Shown here one piece after another: positions 57,060 to 64,000 of a stretch of DNA of 64,000 nt; position 1 is the stretch's first letter, and the number at the start of each line of letters is the position of its first letter. Below the pieces are notes generated by a model. It had not been told where the DNA came from, did no database searches, and saw only the letters and a list, made by a program, of their open reading frames with translations. The position numbers were made by a program, and so were the translations under genes. The stretch comes from Allomyces arbusculus (lineage: Eukaryota > Blastocladiomycota > Blastocladiomycetes > Blastocladiales > Blastocladiaceae): positions 487,189-551,188 of the forward strand of contig JADHYV010000008.1 in NCBI GenBank assembly GCA_027604705.1, in the 5' to 3' direction.

Positions 57060-58264
57060 GGCGGCGGCAGCAGGGGCGGAGACTAAGTGCGCGCTGCTGG
57101 CTGGATGGCGCGCGCGTCTAGGCGGCGAGAGGCCGTGAAGCGCGGCAGAGGAGATGCGTTGGTCGTCGATGCTGCGCGCGACGACAATCGCGGGCGAGCC
57201 GGGGTGGAGAGGGAAGGGACGAGCGCGGCATTGCGCGCATGCTGTTGCGGCCACGAATGAGCGGCGCGGCGCTGAGACAGGACACGGCCATCATCCGACA
57301 CATCACGGAACCGCATGGCATGCGTCGGACACCAGGCCCGCCTGTCCCGCGGTTCAGGCGTCCAAATGCTGCCGGCCAAGAGAGCGCGGCCAGAAGCACG
57401 CCCTGCTCAGCTCTCGATCACTCGGATCACTCGGCTGCTGCTCCCGCGCAACTCTCTGCTGCCAATGGGCCAAACCGCGGTCGACGACCGCCCTTGCGTC
57501 CTGCACGGCCAGGCCAGCTGCCCACTTGCAACCTGCACCCACGTCGCCATCACCGAGACCACCCTCGCAGTGGATTGCTGGTCCATGCTCAACATTGCAT
57601 TGCATTGCCTTCGATGCGCGCAACCATGCTCGCGGGCCAGCGCCATGGCACGCGTGCCAGCCCAGCACGTGCGAATCATGATGCGGGTGGGAGACGGTGC
57701 GAGACGAACCGCTTTTCACCCCTCCGCGCCGGACCACATGATGAAAGCTCGACTCGTTGTGTATTCCATGCGGCGCACCTGCCCGCACTGCTCCTCCGCG
57801 GCCGCCACCACTGATTGCATTCGTCTGACTGACGTGCACCGGACGCCAAGCGCGCCGCCAACCTCACGCCCTCACCGCCTGTCGCGCCGACGCCCCTCCT
57901 GTCCGGGTGCCGCGCACCTCGTGGCCGCCCCTCTTGATTGCGCGACCGACCACCTCGGCGCTCCTTCTCGTCCTCCGTCTCTGGCTGAACGAGGGCCCGC
58001 GCCTGTCCCCGCTTGACGCGTGACGCGCGCGCTTGGCGTAGAATCGAATCGAGCGAGTGTGCGGTCCCCGTCACGCTCTCCTCGTCCCCTTGCGTGCCGC
58101 GCCGTTGCCCCCCGATCCTCTCCATCCCCTCGCGCGCGCGCTACTCCCGCTGCCTGCTCGCGCACCCACACGCTGCTGCGCCCGCTCTCTGGCCGTGATC
58201 AGCCCTTTACCTCGCTGCTGCTGCTGCACCTGACCCCCTGTGCGTTCTGCGCACTGCCGCCACC
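57060..58264. promoter_or_regulatory. Divergent promoter region, HOP1 / KIN1
   Basis: About 1.2 kb between divergent starts. Several ORFs (for example 57315-58016) are Cys/Arg/Pro-rich without motifs and look like compositional artefacts. A long leader for the kinase mRNA is possible. Confidence 0.4.
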
Positions 58265-61072
58265 ATGGCGTCGTCCGGCTCGGCCCCCGGGTCGCCGACC
58301 AAGGTCGACTCGGGCACGCTGCGTCGCCTGTCGCAGGAAACCAAGATTGGCGACTTTAAGATTGGCAAGACCATTGGCCAGGGCGCGTTTTCCAAGGTCA
58401 AGATTGGCTACCACCGCGAAACAGGACAGAAGGTACGCGGTCACGCTCTATTCGACCTGCCAGAAGGGCCCCCGTCCTCATCGTTTTTTCCTTGCACGGC
58501 CAGGTCGCGATCAAGATTGTCGACAAAAAGCTCATGGCCGAGAAAATCCAGAAATCGGCCAAGCGCAAGGAAAAAATGAAGACCGAGCGCGACGCCAAGA
58601 AGAACGACGCGTCGGCGACGTCACGCCCCACCACGCCCGCGACCGCAACAGGAAACGAGACCGCGACAGCTTCGTCGCCGTCGCCGCCGCCACCGCTACC
58701 GGCAGCACTCAGCAAGACCGACAGCGTGCCCATCATTTCGCCGATATCGTCACCGTTGCCCGCACCGGGAGAGGCCAAGACGCTCATGGACTCGCTCTAC
58801 GCCGAAGTCAAGCTGTTGATGCGGCTGTCGCACCCGAACATCATTGGCCTCTTCCAGGTGATTGATTCCGAGGACGAGTGCTTTATCATCATGTACGTAC
58901 CGAAAGATCGATTGCGCCTTTCCCTCGTACTGTCACTGACGGCCCTTGATCAACAGGGAGTACGCGCCGGGCGGCGAGCTCATCGACTACATTGCCGCCA
59001 AGGACCACCTGTCGGAGCGCGAGGCGCGCCGTTTCTTCCGGCAAATCATTTCGGCCATGGACCACTGCCACCAGGCCAATGTCGTGCACCGCGACTTGAA
59101 GCTCGAGAACCTGTTGCTCAGCGGCAGCCGCGACATTCTCATTACCGATTTTGGCCTGGGCCGCACGTTCCGGTCGAATTCCGACGAGCTCATGATGACG
59201 TTTTGCGGCACGCCCAATTACGCGGCCGTGGAACTGATTTCGTTCAAGCCCTACCAGGGTGTGCAGACGGACATCTGGGCCATGGGCGTGATTCTGTTCA
59301 TCATGACCTCGGGCAAGCCACCGTTCCATGGGCACTCGATCCCGTCGCTTTACGGCAAGATCATGAACTTGCAGTACACGTGCCCGGATCACTTCTCGTC
59401 GGGTACCTACGTTTAGCTCTGCCGTTCCTTGTGGTTCCATTCATCAAGCTGACGAGCGACGCTGTTCCCCCGCACAGACCTGCGCCATTTGCTCTCGCGC
59501 ATTCTCGTCAAGGATCCGGCGCAGCGCATCACCATGGCCGAGCTGCTCGAGCACCCGTGGGTCAATTTCGAGGAACCCGAGCGCCCATTACGGATCCCGC
59601 CGCTCTACGACACGCTGCGCGACCAAGGTATGGACCAGATCCTCAGCATCAACATGGACGGGCACAAGACCATCTTCTCGTTTGCGCGGTACCAGGCCGA
59701 TATCCTGTCCCGCGTCGTCAGCACCAACCCGATGGCGACGGCCTCGCGCCGCAACTCGCTTGCAGCCGACGACGACCCGACCTCCAACGGCACCGGATCG
59801 CTCGCACGCCGAATGTCGTTCTCGGGCCGCCGGTCGTCGATTGCGCGGTCTGTGACGCCAACATCCCCCACGGCACCCGGCGCGACGGCTGCGGTGGCCG
59901 GACGTGATCAAGCCCAGCGCCGACAGTCGTACGCGTTCGCCCCCACACCGGTGCCGACGGCGCTCGTCCCGATTCGCGAGACCGCGGTCGACAAGCCCGT
60001 GCACCACCTGACGACCGCACGCACGCCGTCGCCCACCAACGCCGCGGCCATCCCGGGCGCACGGTCGGTCGATTTCCGCCGCGGGCGGCGCATGTCCTAC
60101 CAGGACCCGGCGGCCGCCACGAACCCGGGCACGCGGCAGCCGAGTGTCGAGCCAATGGGGACTCTGCCGCACTCGCGCGCGCAGTCGGCGGGCCCCGCAC
60201 GGCTGCTCGATCCGTTCGCCGTCGGTGGCGCCGCACTGCCTGGCGTCGATCCGGGCGAGGTGCCGATGCCCGCCAGCCAGGCGCCGACGCCCGCGCGGCG
60301 GTTGTCGATTGTCCCGATTGGCGATAGCATTTTGTACAACTTGCCGTCGACGGGCACGTTTGTGACCGTGGCCGAAATGGGGACGAGTTCCGTGGCGCCG
60401 CCGTCGCCCGTGCCGCGGCCCGTGACCCTGACCCCGACCACGCCGTCGACGGTAGGCCTGCCCATGGCCCCACCGTCCCCAACAACGCCCGCCGCCACCG
60501 GCGGTGCTCCGCTGCAGGAACCTTCCGAGCGCGCGATCGCCGAATTCCACCAAATGCACCGTCCGGCCAAATCCATCCGGTCGATGCGGTTCAGCTTGAC
60601 CAATACGAATACCTCGTCGCAGCCGCCGTCGACCATTTTCCAGGAACTGCACCGCGGGCTCCTTCTCCTGCAGCGGCAATTCCCGACCCTCAAGTTCATG
60701 CGCGACGCCGACCTGTACCTGTTCACCGGCCGGCTCGCGCCTGTCCCGCGGCCCGCGGATTCGACGCCGTCGGTCGAAGCGGGGACGACGAGTAGTCCCA
60801 CGAATGCGCTGGGACTCGCGATGCCGTCGGGTGTGTTGGCGGAGAATAACCAGTCGGTCGCGTCGCAGCCTCAGCCGCAGTCGCCGCCGGTGCCTGCTGC
60901 GTCGACGACGGCGGCGGGGGCACAGGCCGCGAACGAGGTCGTGTTTGAGGCCGAAGTGTGCAAGGTGTGGCTGCTCCGGATGCATGGAGTCCGGATCAAG
61001 CGCATTTCCGGGGACCCGTTGCTGTTCAAAGACCTCTACAAGGAACTCGTCTCCAAGCTCGAGCTGCACTGA
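58265..61072 (+). CDS. KIN1/MARK-type Ser/Thr protein kinase
   Basis: CAMK-group kinase of the Kin1/Par-1/MARK class, acting in polarity and exocytosis. Exons 58265-58432, 58504-58892, 58957-59402 and 59478-61072 give 865 aa. Gly loop IGQGAFSKVKIG; Lys 60 in VAIK (codon start of exon 2); HRDLKLEN; DFGLGRTF; activation segment LMMTFCGTPNYAAVELI; DIWAMGVILFIMTSGKPPFH. A basic then Ser/Thr/Pro-rich insert of about 75 residues separates the Lys from helix C (LMDSLYAEVKLLMRLSHPNI), as in fungal Kin1/Kin2. The APE motif is AVE here. The C-terminus is a KA1 domain (FEAEVCKVWLLRMHGVRIKR, ISGDPLLFKDLYKELV, SKLELH), which binds acidic phospholipids. The start has CACC ATG G. Confidence 0.94.
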
Positions 61073-61107
61073 CGCGCCGGGACAGGGGGTGGACTCAATA
61101 GACGGAC

Positions 61108-61134
61108 TGGTGGTGGTGGTGGTGGTGGTGGTGG
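61108..61134. repeat. (GGT)n microsatellite
   Basis: About nine GGT units just downstream of the kinase stop codon, in its 3' flank. Confidence 0.9.
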
Positions 61135-61249
61135 AGGAGTGAGCGCGCACTTTCGGGATCGGGATTGCGGGAGGGACTCTAGTAACATTTGATTATGCAC
61201 GAAGTGGAATTCACCGGCGGCGCGCGCTCAATTTTTTTCCTTTCTCGTT

Positions 61250-63082
61250 TCAAACGTTGGATCGAACCGGCGACATGAGCGTGGCCGCCGCGCTCGACAC
61301 GGTCGAGACCACATCGTCGTCGTCCTCATTCTCATCATCCTTGGCATCATCGGCCACCGGTAACGCGGCCGGCGCCGCACTCCCCCACGGATGGAGGTGC
61401 ACCACCGGCGCCCTCGTCGGTGCTGCCCCCGTCATCATCAAATCCGGTGGCGCGCTCCGTGCCCCCGCACTCGAGTCCGCGCGCATCCCGAGCCCAGCGG
61501 CAATCCGCGCCGCTGTCGCCTCTGACGGCCGCCGATCCGCGAATCTCGGGCCAGCACCAAACAGCGGTGACGGGGTCGACGGCCTGCGGTCCGGTCCCGG
61601 CACGACACTGGCACCAAACAACAGCGGCGACGGTGCCGACGGCCGCCGCGACGTCTGGACCAGGTGCGACACGTCCGGCGCGACGGGCGCCTGCGCCTGG
61701 AGCGCCGCGGGCGTCGCGTGGACGGGCGTCGGCGGCGGAGTCGCTGGCATCGCGCTCAGGAACGGCGGCCCGGCCGTCGGCGCGATCGGCGACGGCCGTC
61801 TTGACATTTGGGCGAGGTGCGCGACCCCCGGCACGTGGTCTTGCAATGCCGCGGGCGCCGGGCGCGCGGGGGACGGTGTTGGCGGCGGAGTCACCGGCGG
61901 CGGTGTGGGAATCGCGACCGGCAACGCTTCAACTGGCGGCGGGACGACGACGCGGTCGCGCACGGATACGAGCACGTCCGGCGCCGTGATCACGACCTGC
62001 ACATTGGACCCGACCGGCGCGTGCCGTACCGCCCAATGCACGCGCGCGTCCGGGATCGACGCGTTCTTGTCTGCGTATGCCGCCATAGCGCGCAGAATTT
62101 GCGCACGCGCCGCGCGCGCGCTCACGCTCGCGGCCGCGCCCATGACGACGGACGTCGCGAGTGCCACGGCGAGGAGTTGGATGTGGCGGTGCCGGATAGA
62201 TGGGATGGCGAGGAGGAGCAGGGAGACCGAGAAGAGAGCGAGGAAGAAGGAGGAGAGCAGATGGAACGTGCGCAGTTGCCGCGCAAAGGCTGCGTGCTCG
62301 TGCTGTAAGGCCGCGAGGTGCGCGGCGTAGGTCGTGGGCGAGTAGTACGGCGCGAGCGATGTGGGGACGGTGGAGGCCAGGGTGGAGGGGAGCGGGAAGG
62401 AGACGACATGGGTTGCGCGACCGGGTTTCGGTGCAGGCGGAGGTTTGGAGAAGAGGCTCGTGATTGTCGAGAACCGCAGCGTGAGCCGCGTCGTCCTGTC
62501 GTCGTCGTGATCGTCGGCGTCCCCGGCGGCGGTGGTGGTACGCGCAGGGCAAAGAAACGGTGCGGGATCTTGGTGCAGGAAGGGCACCGGGTCCTTAGGG
62601 AGAAAGGCGGCAGGTGACGAGGCCGGCTCGTTCCGTAGCGTCTCGTGCGACGAGCTGATCCCGGCCGAGACGGGCGAATTATAACTTGCTACAGCGTGCC
62701 CACCGTAAGCGGGACTTGGGTACGGGATCTGGAGCGCGGCCGGTGGTGGGGCTCGAGTCCGGGTCGCTGCGCCCGGATCACGGCTCGAATCAAGCAGAGG
62801 GATGCGTGGCGTCGACGGGATTGATGTGGCGCCGCCATTGCGCGAGAGCCGGTGGTCAATCACCGTGTCGGCGTCGGGTAAAGGCGGGACGAGGGTGAGC
62901 GCTGGCCGCGGCGCAATGTTGGCCAACCGGCGTGGCGGCGGCACGATGCGGGCAAGGGCGAGGATCCCGCTAATGCCCGTCGAATCGGTCGACGAGACGA
63001 CAGTCGAGGTCGTGCGCGAATTAGGCAGCCGGCAGCTGGCGCCGGTCATGGCTGGCGGATTCGGGGCAGGATCGGCGGGCAT
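61250..63082 (-). CDS. Two-TM hairpin protein, possibly Spo7-like
   Basis: Not firmly recognised. One exon, about 610 aa. Residues 1-210 and 370-610 are Pro/Ala/Ser-rich and low complexity. The centre holds a short helix (YAAHLAALQHEHAAFARQLR), then two closely spaced TM segments (FHLLSSFFLALFSVSLLLLA and LLAVALATSVVMGAAASVSA), followed by ARAQILRAMAAYADKNASIP. This order of an amphipathic helix, a TM hairpin and a basic cytosolic strand recalls Spo7/CNEP1R1, the partner of the Nem1 phosphatase at the nuclear envelope, but similarity is weak and the protein is far longer than Spo7. Codon use is coding throughout. Convergent with KIN1. Confidence 0.65.
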   Translation of the reverse strand: MPADPAPNPPAMTGASCRLPNSRTTSTVVSSTDSTGISGILALARIVPPPRRLANIAPRPALTLVPPLPDADTVIDHRLSRNGGATSIPSTPRIPLLDSSRDPGAATRTRAPPPAALQIPYPSPAYGGHAVASYNSPVSAGISSSHETLRNEPASSPAAFLPKDPVPFLHQDPAPFLCPARTTTAAGDADDHDDDRTTRLTLRFSTITSLFSKPPPAPKPGRATHVVSFPLPSTLASTVPTSLAPYYSPTTYAAHLAALQHEHAAFARQLRTFHLLSSFFLALFSVSLLLLAIPSIRHRHIQLLAVALATSVVMGAAASVSARAARAQILRAMAAYADKNASIPDARVHWAVRHAPVGSNVQVVITAPDVLVSVRDRVVVPPPVEALPVAIPTPPPVTPPPTPSPARPAPAALQDHVPGVAHLAQMSRRPSPIAPTAGPPFLSAMPATPPPTPVHATPAALQAQAPVAPDVSHLVQTSRRPSAPSPLLFGASVVPGPDRRPSTPSPLFGAGPRFADRRPSEATAARIAAGLGMRADSSAGARSAPPDLMMTGAAPTRAPVVHLHPWGSAAPAALPVADDAKDDENEDDDDVVSTVSSAAATLMSPVRSNV

Positions 63083-64000
63083 CACAGGTCGTTACAAGCT
63101 GGTTGTCGTCTATGGTACGTGGTTCGCGGGCGACTTTGTCTATTCCGGCCGTCGTCGGTGTTTGCTGCAGAAGGGGAGAGAAATTGACGGTTGGGTCCTC
63201 CTTCCCGTCGGTCGTCACGGTGGGCGAGCATCGGCGAGCATCCGCGCTGCTCATGGTCAACGTGCGCCCACCGGCCGCGCGCATCGGGCGGGCGGACTTC
63301 ATTGGAACACCAAAGAGATTGTCGAGCAGGCGTCAGGTTGGAGGTGCGGGGGTGGCGAAACAGTCCCTCCCGCCTGTTTCGAATCTGATGCACGCGCGGC
63401 ACACGCGCGCACCCAACGTTGAAGCAGTTTTGGGTGGAGAAGCGAACCACGAGCACGAAAAGCTCAATATCGGTGAAACGCCGGAGTGGAACGGCCACGG
63501 CGTAAACGCGGATGCGCGGATGCGCGGCACAGGGATGACTTTCATGAACTTCGTTCATGAGCTGCTTGCTGGCTGATGCCTCGCCGGTGGCGAAAAGCGG
63601 CGATCTGGAGCAGGTTGTCAGCGGGGTCCTCCATCCAGGCGCAACAGGATGTAATTTTTTGTGTCGTGAGGTATTCAAGGTTGTTCAGTTACGTGTGCGC
63701 TTGCATTGATTTGGTCAAGCGCAACCATCACGCTCTGAATACCGAGCGTGCGAGCACCCTCAATCTAGTGGGAACGCAGAACCAGCCAGTCGCGTCGCCC
63801 GTAATCTACGATAGAACTGCATTCAACACGGGCAGCACAGACGGAAGGAACAAATCGGCCGTTGCCACCGAGATAAGGGGGGGGGGGGGGGGGGGGGTGC
63901 CAAAAAACCGAGCCAAAAACAAAAACAAAAAAGACAAAACAGGGCCCCAAAGAAATGGCGGCCGCGAGGGAGCACCACAGCAACAAAAAAAAAAACAACA
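63083..64000. other. Right edge, no confident gene
   Basis: About 920 bases upstream of the hairpin-protein gene, expected to hold its promoter. One TTCTCCACC 9-mer occurs on the minus strand (63433-63441). A 21-G run lies at 63877-63897 and A-rich sequence follows. No gene recognised at the edge. Confidence 0.45.
63877..63897. repeat. Poly-G run (21 nt)
   Basis: Uninterrupted G tract; its length may be inaccurate. Confidence 0.9.

Noticed and set aside
57315-58016. 233-codon plus-strand ORF upstream of the kinase
   Set aside because: Cys/Arg/Pro-rich, no family motif and no link in phase to the kinase exon; treated as promoter or leader.
59588-61150. 520-codon minus-strand ORF
   Set aside because: Antisense to the kinase C-terminal half, Arg-rich and without motifs.

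Overview
This window looks like nuclear DNA from an early-diverging, zoosporic-type fungus; Blastocladiomycota is my best guess, with Chytridiomycota second. Seen: GC-rich DNA with strongly G/C-ending codons, about 28 protein genes in 64 kb, and most genes cut by short introns (about 60-80 nt). Fungal markers are a Zn2Cys6 regulator with a fungal-specific middle region, a KIN1-type kinase, AIM24, SAPS, Trs85 and a class C receptor of the GABA-B type found in zoosporic fungi. The lineage is inference; no rRNA or other phylogenetic marker is present.

Layout. 0-8.4 kb: adenylate kinase (-), AIM24 (-), Zn2Cys6 regulator (+). 8.6-14 kb: TRAPP subunit Trs85/TRAPPC8 (-), NOP16 (+). 14-19 kb: a long convergent gap with a possible broken gene and a palindrome, then the OLA1 ATPase (-) and an RS-rich coiled-coil protein (-). 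19-24 kb: a rhomboid protease that splicing joins to an N-terminal U-box (+), then two tandem HAD phosphatase paralogues (-). 24-34 kb: SAPS phosphatase subunit (-), class C GPCR (-), CCR4/Ngl2-like exonuclease (-). 34-40.5 kb: unknown helical protein (+), a 10-N assembly gap, CDC50/LEM3 flippase subunit (+), mitochondrial thioredoxin (-), enoyl-CoA isomerase (-). 40.7-45.6 kb: tRNA-Gly(CCC), RPL27 (-), an unknown seven-TM protein (+), FKBP12 (+). 46-51 kb: two tandem MFS sugar-transporter paralogues (+). 51-63 kb: Ala/Pro-rich unknown (-), KEOPS subunit CGI121 (+), HOP1-like HORMA/PHD meiotic protein (-), KIN1/MARK kinase (+), two-TM hairpin protein (-).

Most genes are housekeeping and unrelated to each other. 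Several touch translation and RNA biology (NOP16, RPL27, OLA1, tRNA-Gly, CGI121, the CCR4-like nuclease) or membrane traffic (Trs85, CDC50, rhomboid). Local duplication produced the HAD and MFS pairs, and both pairs keep their intron positions.

The most unusual candidate is the U-box-rhomboid fusion at 19282-21515. Below that come the class C GPCR with a possible PH-like tail, two consecutive micro-exons building a zinc cluster, a 9-mer repeated in non-coding DNA, and a GTRCGY-type 5' splice-site preference. Exon joins were chosen by hand from frame continuity, GT/AG ends and known protein motifs; they have not been tested with RNA data.
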